Shown here: positions 10,570 to 21,450 of the stretch, piece after piece
Layout: every line of letters begins with the position of its first letter
How positions within the stretch are numbered: the stretch's first letter is position 1
Assembly (NCBI GenBank): GCA_033032865.1
Contig: JAWHQI010000262.1
Location: forward strand, 3,962,177 to 4,026,176
DNA from: Dactylorhiza incarnata
Taxonomy: Eukaryota > Streptophyta > Magnoliopsida > Asparagales > Orchidaceae
Length of the DNA: 64,000 bases
Direction of reading: 5' to 3'
The notes under the pieces: model-generated
Seen by the model: only the letters and a program-made list of their open reading frames with translations
The model's database searches: none
Told to the model about the DNA's origin: nothing
Position numbers and translations under genes: made by a program

Positions 10570-11084
10570 TTCTTACTTAGAATTATCCTTGCCATTATTT
10601 TGAACATGGGCTTGGATATTCTATCATGCGACCCTACTTTGCAGAGGAGGGCCTTTCCTACTATGTCCGCCATCAGCTTTCCTTGCTGATTGAAACTCTT
10701 CCTTTCCAGAGACCCATAGGTCTTGCTGGAGTGTCCTCACCATGCCAGAGCCTTGTCAAGGTCTTCCTGGGTGATCTTTTAATCTTCCTCCCCCTTGTCA
10801 AAGACCGGCATCCGAAGAGCCATGTTCAATCTTGTAGGGTTTACATTGACACTTATCTCGTTGATTACACTCTTCACAGATGTTCCCTTTGAGCCACCCT
10901 TGGTATTCGAGTAGAACTCCAGCACTTCTCTTCCTAATATTACTGTGGGCTCAGAGAGGGCGTATTCCAGGCTGATGGTCTGGAGCAGCTTAATGGTGCC
11001 CGGGATTTCTTCTGAGCCTTCTGAGAATCCATTCCTCACCACTTCACATCCTTCGAATAGAAGATCTTCCTTCTTTGGCGCCAT
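10570..11084 (-). pseudogene. B accessory gene, 5' part, interrupted by A
   Basis: It begins MAPKKEDLLFEG and is homologous along its length to the accessory genes of D2 (MAPKKGEDCC...) and, more distantly, D1 and F. Shared landmarks are ALSEPT, then MPVF, then YGSLERKSF and GKLMADIVGKALLCK. The first ORF stops after VFDKGEED; similarity continues in the same frame past this TAA and a second stop (TGA) up to the A junction. The gene was therefore decayed as well as split. No catalytic motif is recognised. Confidence 0.75.
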
Positions 11085-11200
11085 ATTTTGATTCCAGAGG
11101 ATTTGAACTCAGTCGACTCGTTCACTCTTAGATGGTGTGGGGAACACGATGGCTTTTTAGGGCTAATGTAGAGAGCATTTTAACCTTAAGACTTTTGACC

Positions 11201-11370
11201 TTATTTATAGTGTCCGAGTTGGAAGTTGAAGTGTCATTTGTTAAATGTCTGACAAACTCGAGTTTAGCTGTAATGATTGATCTTAGACCTAATTAAGAGT
11301 CCGCTGACGATTGGGTATCGTCGTAATGCAGGTCTTTCGACGATACTAATGACCATTCCGACGATATGGT
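11201..11370 (-). promoter_or_regulatory. B internal motif cluster and TATA box before the accessory gene
   Basis: GACGATTGGGTATCGTCG (11306-11323) and TCGACGATA plus CCGACGATAT (11338-11367) match the CGACGAT/ATCGTCG motif of the B LTR. Downstream on the minus strand is CTATAAATAA (11210-11201), 117 bases before the accessory ATG at 11084. Confidence 0.65.
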
Positions 11371-11641
11371 TTTTGAAAGATTACCTTTACAATATTAGAT
11401 GAAGATGTGTTTATGTGATAAACATTAACATGGTTACCTTCACTGTGGCTTATAAGTCTCCTTGAGCCAGTTGCTCCCCTTCGATGGAATGTCCACTTAT
11501 CTTTACTTCCAGCTCCCCCTAGATTAGTGCACCTTGTATGTGGTAAGTTCTTCTTAGTCCTGAGCTAAGCCTGGAGCACTTTATTGTCCATTAGCCTTGT
11601 TTGCTTTTTAATGGCTAAATGGACTACCCTACAAGACCGAT
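11371..11641. other. B spacer between gag and the accessory module
   Basis: Noncoding. It contains CAGCTCCCCCTAG, the minus-strand GGGGGAGC purine block typical of these elements. No ORF is supported. Confidence 0.55.
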
Positions 11642-13327
11642 TTAATATCCCTTAGGAACCCAAGGTGACTTGGGTCCTAGGTTCCTGTTAGCATAATAGG
11701 AGATCCCTCTACTCACCGCAGCCCTTCCAGAAGATCTCACCTTTGCATTAAGCACACTAGGGTTGTGCCAACAGTCGATGGCAAAGTGTCCCACTTTGCC
11801 ACAGCACCAACACTCATGGATGTTGTACCTTCTTTTCTGAGCACTTTTTGAAGTATGTTCAGTAGAGAAGGCAGCAGCATTCTTCCAATCTCTCTTAGTC
11901 AAGAGCTGACTAGCTGCTCCAGTATCATCGTTTCTTCTTGACTTTATCTGTTTGTCAGCAACAGAAGTCAGCTTGGTGGTTGAGGTGGTGTTGATGGCAT
12001 CAGATATGTTCAAGTGAGAATTGATTATACTGGGGCTACTAGTCTGCTTCTTATCTGAGGGTGATTGAGAAGATGTTGCCCCTTTATCCTTGAGAGTGGG
12101 GGCTGGAACACCAAATGCAAATGGTCCATGATGGGCCATTTGAATTTCCTCATGGGGAGCCTTTAATGCACTCAACACCATGCCCTTTCTCTTTCCATTG
12201 TCAGGAGCATTTTTATGACTAGTGGAGCTTCCATTCATCCAGTGACCATGGACACTGTCCTGATCATACCTATTTGAGGGAAGCACTACCTTCTGAAAGG
12301 TGGTGTGAGGCTTTGCTTTAGTTTTGCCATTTTCTCCATTCTTAGCTTATGTTTCCTCTTCCTTGTAGCCTAACCCCCTCCTATTTTTATAGGATGGGAA
12401 GGTGTCAATGATGGGGAGAACAGTTTTGGGCTTAGAGAATTGAGCAACCAAGCTTCTTTCCTTAAGAAGATCACTCTCAAGTTTCTTGATAAGTTCTTCC
12501 CTTTGGCTTCTCTCATCATAAAGTTTGTCTATGACTTTCTTGAGCTCATATGGATTGGTGACCTTACAGTAGGACATACCCAGTTCCCCATCTGACTCAA
12601 CCCTATGAGGCTTGAGTGATTTTAGCTCCCTAGCTTGTTTCTTCACAAGCCTCTTGCTCTTCCTCAGAGCTTTCAAGAGATCACCAAACTGTTCTAATAG
12701 ATCAGCATGGTTCTTATTGTTGCATGATGAGCAGTCTTCTGCATCATCTTCAGAAGATAAATAATTTTTTGAAGCACTCTTGGTTTTCTTAAATGAAGCA
12801 GGTAGTAAAGATGTGTGAGTGGTGCATACCTGATCATGATGCAATTCATCATGATCTTCTTCATCTGATAGAGCCATCAGTCCATGAACCTCTTCATCCT
12901 CAGAGTCACAGTCTGTAGGGAACAGGGGTGCTCTTATCCTCTCTTTTGCTCCAGAGCATTCATCATCTTCTGATTCACTGTCTGAAGTAGTCAGTGGTGC
13001 TCTGATGCATACCTCTTCATAAGAGGTCTCTTCTGCCAAATCTTCCTCTGACCCTTCCATGAGAACTTCTAAGAAGTCCCACATGTCCTTTGCTGATGAG
13101 CAACGACTCAGCTTCTGAAGTGTTGCCAGATCTACTGCACCAGCTAGAATGCTTCTAGCTTCTTTGTCCAAGCTGGCAAGAAGAGTTTCATCTTTGAACA
13201 TTGTCATGGAGGGACCATTTTGAACAATCAAAAACATTCTTGGATCCATCGCCTCCATGAATATTCTTGCTCTGACTTTCCAAATGGCAAAGTTCTCTCT
13301 GGAGCAGATAGCTATTCTTGCCTCCAT
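11642..13327 (-). pseudogene. B gag with one in-frame stop
   Basis: One reading frame runs from a likely ATG at 13327 (MEARIAICSRENFAIWKVR...) to 11642; the frame is open further up to 13390. The N-terminal gag domain (FAIWKVRARIF, KDMWDFLEVLMEGS) is shortened compared with F. It leads into acidic Ser/Asp/Glu repeats (including two IRAPL blocks), a basic coiled coil (KALRKSKRLVKKQ...), a single in-frame TAA at about 12347-12349, then Ser/Thr-rich sequence and a perfect CX2CX4HX4C knuckle (CWCCGKVGHFAIDC). It ends WVPKGY, as gag of D1 ends WVPSNV. No first zinc knuckle is seen, suggesting an internal deletion. Confidence 0.8.
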
Positions 13328-13398
13328 ACTAATGATGCTTAAACACCCACTGGCAGATCTGTTCAAGCTGTTAAGCTTTTCTTTGAACAACCTCGCTT

Positions 13399-13406
13399 TG
13401 ATACCA
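13399..13406 (-). other. Primer binding site of B
   Basis: TGATACCA on the plus strand is TGGTATCA on the coding strand, six bases from the LTR edge at 13412. Confidence 0.8.
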
Positions 13407-13411
13407 CTTAT

Positions 13412-14919
13412 TGTTTATGAGGGGTCTACTAAATCACCTAGAGGGGGGTGAATAGGTTTTCTTTTTATAATATCCCCCTTTAGGTTTTTCTTTCTTTCTG
13501 GTTAATAGATCTAAGAAATAAAGAACAAGCCACAGAAAGCACACAACGATCTATAGAGGTTCCTCAAGACCGGGTGTCTTGAGTAGTCCTCTCTCCCTCT
13601 GTGCCTACCCAACAGTGTGCTAGGCTCGGCAAACTCCGCCAAAAGCTTCAGGCCCTCAAGCCTTACAACACGGACCCGCAAGTCCCAACAGCCTAGGCCC
13701 TCAAGCCCCTACTGCCCCCGAGCCCGCAAGCTCGACACTCAGGCCCTCAAGCCTTACAATGCGGACCCGCAAGTCCCAACAGCCTAGGCCCTCAAGCCCC
13801 TACTGCCCCCGAGCCCGCAAGCTCGATAAGATGCACCCGCAAGTGCACTGCCCTGGCCCTCAAGCCTCACAGCTCTCCAGCCCTCAAGCTAGACAATTTG
13901 GCCCGCAAGCCTTACAAGAAAATACAGTGATAAATAAATTGTTTCTTCAGCCAGATGAAATCTGGCTACTTAGCCTTGATGAAGATCGGCTTCTTAAGGA
14001 TGAAGAAGATGCTTCTTGATTTTGAGTTTGAGCTCTGGATCTTTTTCAGCCTCTTCTTCTTTTGCCTGATGTTGAACGGCGACTTCTCAGTCAATAGAGA
14101 TGACTAATTCTTATGATAACTCCTGAATCTTGTCCTCTTTCTTCTCCGCAAAAAAAAATAATTTTCTATTGAAGAGCGGTCGGATTCTTTTTCACATTCT
14201 TTTTTTTTGCACTTCAAGCCTCCTTTCCTAGGGCAACACTGTTCCCTTTTATAGAATGGACCAGTCGTATAACGGTCATATTCACTTTCCGTTCATGTCA
14301 GACGCCCATCCTTCATAGCAGGCGTTGATTGGACAATCAGGCGGCGGCATTAATTGCTGACATCACGTCCGCAAGATTTGAATTCTGTCTTGAAGATATC
14401 TGCATCATTACGACGACAAGCTGTCTCTGACTTTGTCGTCGCGATCTTCCTTCTGCCACTGATGGAGGTATCTCGACGATACAAGATATCCTGGCGATTC
14501 TGTATATACGACGATCTTCTTTCTCTGACAGTGTTGTCGTGAGCTTCCTTCTTGCATCATGTCGTTGTAATCATATGTTCTCTCGACGACATGAGTTCCA
14601 CACGACGATGTCCTGTGGCTTCTCTGCGTTCGACGAATAGCATTCTGCGTTCGACGATCTCGCCATGTCTTAGCGGTCGACGAATACTTTTCTTCTCAGC
14701 GGCTGCTGCTCGGCCAGTCATTACGACGACAAGCACGCTTTGTCGACGATGTCGCCTGTTCTTCTCGACGATATAGTGCTTGGTAAAATGACTAAAGTAC
14801 ATGACATATTGTCGATTCCTACAAGCATGAACTAGATGGTATGTCAAATACAACTTGCATTTATCATTGAGCTGAGTACTTCTTCAAATCAGAAACATTG
14901 CAGGGCACTGTTCCCAACA
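13412..14919 (-). repeat. 5' LTR of B
   Basis: On the minus strand it runs TGTTGGGAA...CATAAACA, 1508 bases. U3 (14775-14398) is dense in CGACGAT/ATCGTCG-type motifs. TATA CTATAAAAGG lies at 14254-14245. The transcribed part holds a 91-bp tandem duplication from 13649 rich in GCCCTCAAGC and CCCGCAAG. The C tract after TTCA lies at 13450-13445. Confidence 0.85.
14398..14775 (-). promoter_or_regulatory. U3 motif cluster of B
   Basis: Many copies of TCGACGAT, ACGACGA and CGTCGT in both orientations occur in under 400 bases, upstream of the TATA box at 14254. Confidence 0.75.
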
Positions 14920-15307
14920 TAAGTGACTTGGGAAGGTGTTGAGTTCTCTGCCCCCAGGTGAAGGTAAGCACCTAGGGCGTGGATGGGTACTCCGCCCCCA
15001 TTTGGTAAGATCCCCGACTAGAGACCATTCTCCGGGCTTAGTCATTCCGGCAGATGGGTGACTCATCAGGTCGACTGATTGGTAAGATCCTCGACTAGAG
15101 ACCATTCTCCGAGCTCAGTCATGCCGGCAGATGGGAGACTCATTGGGTCGACTGATTGGTAAGATCCCCGACTAGAGACCATTCTCCGGGCTCAGTCATG
15201 CCGGCAGATGGGAGACTCATCTGGTCGACTGAATGGTAAGATCCCCGACTAGAGACCATTCTCCCGGCTCAGTCATGCCAGCAGATGGGAGACTCATCGG
15301 GTCGACT
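14920..15307. repeat. Tandem array, ~80-bp unit
   Basis: About four copies of a unit containing AAGATCCCCGACTAGAGACC and a GGTCGACTGA end. It begins at the B LTR edge, so B probably inserted into a longer array. TAAGT (14920-14924) should be its target duplication. Confidence 0.85.
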
Positions 15308-16050
15308 CGATACTTGGCTAAGTGACTTGGAAATATGATGAGCTCCTCCGCCTCCAGGTAAACTAGGACCCTAGGACGTGGATGGGTATTCCACCTCCAG
15401 TTGGTTTGAAAAATGTTGATTTCCTCTGCCTCCAGGTAAGCTAGGCCCCTAGGACGTGGACGGCTACTCTGCCTCCAACTGGTTTGGGAAGGTGCTGGGT
15501 TCCTCTGCCTCCAAGCAAGCTAAGCCCCTAGGACGTGGATGGGTACTACGTCACCAATTGGTTCGGAAAGGTGTTGAATTCCTCTACCTCCAGGAAAGCC
15601 AAGCACCTAAGACGTGGGTGGGATCTCTGCTTCAGTTACTTTGATAAGATGGTGGAGTTCCTCTGCCTCTAGGTGAAGGTAAGCACCTAGGGCGTGGATT
15701 GGATCTCTTCCTCAGTTGCTTTGATAAGATGGTGGAGTTCCTTTGCCTTTAGGTGAAGGTAAGAACCTAGGGCGTGGGTGGGATCTCTGCCTCAGTTGCT
15801 TTGATAAGATGGTGGAGTTCCTCTGCCTCTAGGTGAAGGTAAGCACCTAGGGCGTGGGTGGGAACTCTGCCTCAGTTGCTTTGATAAGATGGTGGAGTTC
15901 CTCTGCCTCTAGGTGAAGGTAAGCACCTAGGGCGTGGATTGGATCTTTGCCCCAGTTGCTTTGGAAAGATGGTTGAATCCCTCCGTCCCTTGGTGAGGGT
16001 AAGCACCTAGGACGTGGACTGGTTCTCTCCCTCCAGTTGCTTTTGTGAGA
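15308..16050. repeat. Tandem array, ~65-80-bp diverged units
   Basis: Units carry GATAAGATGGTGGAGTTCCT, GCCTCTAGGTGAAGGTAAGC and CCTAGGGCGTGG. Copies at the left are more diverged. There is no coding potential beyond chance frames. Confidence 0.85.
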
Positions 16051-17130
16051 TGATTGAGCTTCCTCCACCTCCAGGTGAGCTCAGCTCCCTGGTAGGTGTG
16101 GAGTTTCCTCCACATCCAGGTGAGCTCGGCTCCCTGTTAAGTGTTGAGTTCGTCCACCTCCAGGTGAGCTCGGATCCCTGTTAGGTGTTGAGTTCCTCCA
16201 CCTACAGGTGAGCTCAGCTCCCTGTTAGGTGTTGAGTTCCTCCACCTACAGGTGAGCTTGGCTCCATGTCAGGTATAGAGTTTCCTCCACCTCCAGGTGA
16301 GCTCGGCTCCCTGGTAGGTGTGGAGTTTCCTCCACCTCCAGGTGAGCTTGGCTCCCTGTTTGGTGTGGAGTTTCCTCCACCTTCGGGTGAGCTCGGCTCC
16401 CTGTTAGGTGTTGAGTTCCTCCACCTCCAGGTGAGCTCGGCTCCCTGGTAGGTGTGGAGTTTCCTCCACCTCCAGGTGAGCTCAGCTCCCTGTTAGGTGT
16501 TGAGTTCCTCCACCTCCAGGTGAACTCGGCTCCCTGTTAGGTGTTGAGTTCGTCCACCTCTAGGTGAGCTCGGCTCCCTGTTAGGTGTTGAGTTCCTCCA
16601 CCTCCAGGTGAGCTCGTCTCCCTGTTAGGTGTGGAGTTTCCTCCACTTCCAGGTGAGCTCGAATCCCTGTTAGGTGTTGATTTCCTCCACCAACAGGTGA
16701 GCTCGGCTCCCTGTTAGGTGTTGAGTTCCTCCACCTACAGGTGAGCTCGGCTCCCTGTTAGGTGTGGAGTTTCCTCCACCTCCAGGTGAGCTCGGCTCCC
16801 TGTTAGGTGTTGAGTTCCTCCACCTCCAGGTGAACTTGGCTCCATGTTAGGAGTTGAGTTCGTCCACCTCCAGGTGAGCTCGGCTCCCTGTTAGGTGTTG
16901 AGTTCCTTTTCCTACATGTGAGCTCGACTTCCTGTTAGGTATGGAGTTCCTCCACCTCCAGGTGAGCTCGGCTCCCTGTTAGGTGTGGAGTTCCTCCATC
17001 TACAGGTGAGCTCGGCTCCCTGTTAGGTGTTGAGTTCCTCCACCTCCAGGTGAGCTCGTCTCCATGGTTGGTGTGTAGTTTCCTCCCCCTCCAGGTGAGC
17101 TCGGCTCCCTGGCAGGTGTGGAGTTTCCGC
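16051..17130. repeat. 44-bp minisatellite
   Basis: About 24 copies of a 44-bp unit containing TGAGTTCCTCCACCTCCAGG and GAGCTCGGCTCCCTGTTAGG. Two sub-variants (TGTTGAGTTCC and TGTGGAGTTTCC) alternate, pointing to higher-order amplification. Confidence 0.92.
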
Positions 17131-17444
17131 TTTCCACCCCAGGTCGAGCTCGGCTCGACTAGAGGTGTTGAGTTTTTCTCCACCTCAGGTCAAGCTTAAT
17201 TCGACCTAAGGTGTTGAGCTTTCTCCACCTCCAGTTGAGCTCGGCTCTTAGGAGGGTTGTTAAGTGGAGAAAGGTTTGCCTTCCACCTCAGGTCGAGCTC
17301 GGCTCGACTAAGGGTGTTGAGTTTTTCTCCACTTAAGGTCAAGATCAATTCGACCTAAGGTGTTGAGCTTTCTCCACCTCCAGTTGAGCTCGGCTCATAG
17401 GAGGGTGGTTAAGTGGAGAAAGGTTCGCGTTCTGCCCCAAGTTA
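17131..17444. repeat. Two copies of a ~130-bp repeat derived from the minisatellite
   Basis: Two units share GTCGAGCTCGGCTCGACT and TTCGACCTAAGGTGTTGAGC. They look like a diverged flank of the 44-bp array. Confidence 0.8.
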
Positions 17445-18581
17445 TGTTCAGTTGAAAAACACGGCAGGAGCATCCCGTTGGCAGGGCCCTTCGTGGATCA
17501 CTCTAGGGTCCCACCTACTCGTCAAATAGGTGGGTTGGACTTTCTTTCCGAGCTTAAGGAAAACTCGAAAAGAGCGGGGATTGTGTACAACCCTCATATT
17601 TTCCGAGTCGGTGTGACCCGACACGGATGAGGTCGTGACGGAAAAGGTGACCGCGACGCAGCAAACCGAACCAGCGGAGGTCGTCAAGACCAAAAAGAGA
17701 GGGCCCCGGGGGCAAATTCCCTTGGTCGAGTGGACCTTGGGTCCACTCGCCCAAGGGTGTGGGCGAGTGGACCCTTGGTCCACTCGCACCATGTAGTTGG
17801 GCGAGTGGGCCAAGGTTCCACTCGCCCAAGGATGTGGGCGAGTGGACCCTCGGTCCACTCGCCCCAAGAAGTTGGGCGAGTGGACCAAGGGTCCACTCGC
17901 CCAAGGATGCGGGCGAGTGGACCATTGGTCCACTCGCCCCATATAATTGGGCGAGTGGACTAAGGGTCCACTCGCCCAAGGAAGTGGGCGAGTGGGCCCT
18001 TGGTCCACTCGCCCCATGTAGTTAGGCGAGTGGACCAAGGGTCCACTCGCCCGAAAAGTGGAGTGGACCTCGATCCACTTGTTCGAACCCCGACAAGGGG
18101 GGGGGGGGGAGTGGACGTCTCATCCTCCACTCACCCCTTCTCTCGTTTTGATCGTTCAGGTTCGTTGTTGAGCTGCGAATAGCAGAATTTTGGCTATCCG
18201 CAGCCCAATTTTGGGAAGTCTATAATTAGACCCCTATGGGAACCTTGTGAAGGGATGTTGGTACCCCCCCCCTCCCTCGCGTGTGATTAAGCACTACCCC
18301 TCCCCTCCCCCTATCATTGAAGGTGGACGGTGAGGTGATCCTTAGTGCCCTCCAAGGTGCCCAGGCTCAATAGTGGTTTGGGAGGGGAAGTTCCTTGTGA
18401 GCTTCCGGGTATGCGGTGGGACCTCCACGCTGTAGCTTAAGGGGTCCGTTTGTGGACTTAGATGTTCTCCAAGGGCAAGGTTCTTCGGTTCTTAGTGACT
18501 GGTCAAGGGTCTCGCTCAGGTCAAGTAAGGGTTAGCTGCATCCTCCTTGCGAACGTCGAGACCAGTTCTCTGGTTTCAACA
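17445..18581 (+). repeat. LTR-like block H
   Basis: Starts TGTTCAGTTGAAA and ends GGTTTCAACA, a short inverted terminal match typical of LTRs. A dense palindrome cluster is followed by a weak TATA (CTATAATTAG, 18220-18229) and C-rich tracts (18265-18320), the order seen in the other LTRs here. The right edge coincides with the abrupt loss of C's RNase H. No matching 5-bp duplication flanks the block (AGTTA versus CTTTA), so it is more likely a 3' LTR whose element continues left through the arrays than a solo LTR. Confidence 0.5.
17724..18075. repeat. H inverted-repeat array (GGGCGAGTGGACC / GGTCCACTCGCCC)
   Basis: Alternating forward and reverse copies of a 13-bp sequence give about five hairpin pairs in 350 bases. 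Spacers such as AAGGATGT and CATGTAGTT alternate, giving a period near 67 bases. The many ORFs here (both strands) are repeat artefacts. Confidence 0.9.
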
Positions 18582-21450
18582 CTTTAATTCTATGTTATTT
18601 AGATGAACACCAAAGTCTTCTAACGTTTGGGTCATCCACAAGGCTTGTGCACAACAACTACCTAGTGTGATATATTCGGCCTCGGTGGCGGAGAGGGCAA
18701 CAGAATTTTGTTTCCTACTCGACCATGATATAAGTGAAGGGCCTATAAAATGACACGTGCCACTAGTGCTCTTACGATCTAATAAACATCCCACATAGTC
18801 CGAATCAGAAAAACCATGTAGAATAAAACAATTATTATGAGGATACAATAAGCCTAATCTAGATGTTCCGATTAGATATCTAAAAATACGTTTTACCGCT
18901 TTTAAATGTGATTCTTTTAGGTTAGCTTGAAATCTAGCACATAAGCAATCGGAAAACATAATATCAGGTCTAGATGCGCTTAAATATAACAATGAGCCTA
19001 TCATCCCTCTATATAATGTTTGATCAATAGAAATACCGGTTTCATCTTTTCCTAATTTTAGTGATGCACTCATTGATGTATTTGCTTGTTTGAGGTTTTC
19101 AAATCCAAATCTTTTAAGAATATCATGAACATATTTAGTTTGACAAATAAAAATACCATCTTGTTTTTGTGAGATTTGAAATCCTAGAAAATAAGTGAGT
19201 TCTCCTACCAAGCTCATTTCAAATTCATTTTTCATCACTAAAATTACTTCATTACATAACTCTTCATTAGTGGCTCCAAAAATGATATCATCAACATAAA
19301 TTTGCAATATAATCAAATCATTATCTACATGCTTAATGAAGAGTGTATTATCCACACTTCCCATTTTATACCCGTGCTTTATCAAAAATAATGTCAATCT
19401 ATCATACCAAGAACGCGGCGCTTGCTTTAATCCATAAAGCGCTTTCTCTAATTTATACACATGGTTTGGAAATTTTTCATTAACAAAACCGGGGGGTTGT
19501 TCTACATAAACTTCTTCTTTTATAATCCCGTTCAAAAAGGCACTTTTAACATCCATTTGAAATAATTTAAATCTTTTAAAACTCGCAAATGCAAGAAATA
19601 TTCTAAAAGACTCAAGGCGAGCAACGGGTGCAAAAGTTTCATCAAAATCTACCCCTTCGATTTGTGAATACCCCTGTGCAACTAGTCTAGCCTTATTCCT
19701 TGTAATTTTAGAGTCACCATCTAGTTTTTTTTTTTGAAAATCCATTTGACTCCTATAACCGGATAATTAGATGGCCTCTCTACTAAATTCCAAACCTTAT
19801 TACGTTCAAATTGATTTAATTCATCATTCATAGCTTAAAACCAAAATTCATCATTTAAAGCGGTTGAAACGTTTTTTGGTTCTATTTCGGATACGAAACA
19901 AAGGATTGAAAAAGACTCATGTAAAGAAGAATGAGTACTTACCCCTTTTGATGGTTCTCCTATCACAAGCTCCTTTGGATGATCCTTAGTAAACTGCAAC
20001 ACGCTTGGAGGAACATGTTCTACTATCTCATTTTCTTTCTCCTCTTTTTCTTCTTCTTTTTCTTCTTCTTTTTCTTCTTCTTTTTCTCCAAGTGATTCAT
20101 CATCCTCATGCTCTAAAGGGGAAATAGGTTCGTCTTCATTTCCTGTATGATTAGAATCTCCACAAGGAACAACCTCATCAAATCTTACATGTATAGACTC
20201 TTCAACTACTTTAGTTCTTTTATTATATATTCTATAAGCCTTGCTAGTTGAAGAGTAACCAATGAAAATTCCCTCATCGCATTTTTCATCAAATTTTCCT
20301 AGTGCATCTTTAGTGTTTAAAGTGAAATATTTACAACCAAACACATGAAAATAAGATACATTTGGTTTTCTTTTAAAGTAAAGCTCATAAGGTGTCAATT
20401 TTAAAATAGGACGAAGCATGACACGATTAATGATATAACATGAAGTATTAACCGCTTCGGCCCAAAATGATTTAGGCAACCCATATTCACAAAGCATAGT
20501 GTGTGCTAGCTCTTGAAGGGTTCTATTTTTCACACCATTTTGTTGTGGGGTGCAAGGAGCGGAAAATTCATGTTTAATTCCTAAATCATCACAAAAAGAA
20601 GAAAATCTATCATTTTCAAATTCTCCTCCATGATCTGAACGTATGCATTTAATCTTTAAATCATGTTCGTTTTGAATATGAATGCATAGTTTAGTGAATT
20701 CAAGGAATGCATCGGATTAGGAAGATAGATATAATGTCCAACAAAATCTAGAATAATCATCAATTATTACAAAAGTATATTTACTACCTCCTAGACTAGA
20801 AGTGCTAACTGGTCCAAATAAATTCATATGAATTAATTGAAGAGGTCTAGTGTAGAAATTACATTTTTGCTTTTAAAAGAAATTTTTGAAAATTTTCCTT
20901 TTTGGCAAGGCGTACAAAGAGAAGATAAATTTCCATTAAGCATAGGTAATCCCTTAATTAATTTGTCTTTTGATAATTTCAAAATAAGCTTGGTGCTAGA
21001 GTGACCAAGGCGCCAATGCCAAAGTTCTAATTCTTCATTTTAAGAAATAAAGCATTTTAAAGAAGAATTTGAAAGATCATTAAAAGTAATCATATAAACA
21101 TTATGCATCCTAGGTGCGATGAGTAGGACATCATTTGTTTTAGAATTTATAATTTTGCAAAGATTTGTAGATGATTCAAATAATACATTTAAGTCTATAT
21201 CACATAATTGACTAATTGAAATTAAATTATGTTTTAAGCCATCTACAAATAAAACATTTGAGATTGAAAAAGAATCGTTACCCACTGTGTCGATGCCCAT
21301 GATCCTTCCTTTTCCATTGTCACCAAATGTCACCATCCATCCTTTCTTCATCTCAAGGCTAAGGAACTTTGCTTTGTTTCCCGTCATGTGTTTGGAGCAT
21401 CCCGAGTCCAAATGCCACACGTCCTTTTTGTCCTTAGCCTGCCAACATAC
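18582..21450 (-). pseudogene. C pol, decayed and 3'-truncated
   Basis: Protease ([13 protein letters not shown]), integrase, RT with an intact YVDD (about 19283-19294) and part of RNase H are recognisable and similar to A. Stops interrupt it, for instance after KCFIS at 21040 and within the integrase core, and frames change near 20535 and between 19835 and 19745. The last recognisable residues are NNIELKC. A Glu-rich linker (about 20040-20095) matches that of A. Confidence 0.85.

Larger units (their letters stand above)
10570..14919 (-). mobile_element. Element B: pol-less copia element (gag plus accessory gene), cut by A
   Basis: On the minus strand: LTR (14919-13412), primer site (13406-13399), gag (13327-11642), a motif/TATA module (11370-11201) and an accessory gene (from 11084), which is cut at 10570 by element A. 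Gag and the accessory gene are 0.5 kb apart with no pol between them. This is a gag-only, non-autonomous layout. The rest of B should continue to the left of A, outside the window. Confidence 0.82.

Noticed and set aside
14920..17444. CRISPR-like array
   Set aside because: Units vary continuously, there are no unique spacers of constant length, and the context is a plant retrotransposon nest.
17448..18038. Long overlapping ORFs on both strands over the H array
   Set aside because: The inverted-repeat period keeps several frames open at once, giving GPLVHSP-type repeats on both strands; this is an artefact of the array.
17445..18581. Solo LTR with target duplication
   Set aside because: The 5 bases on the two sides (AGTTA, CTTTA) do not match, so the block is described as LTR-like with an unresolved left side.
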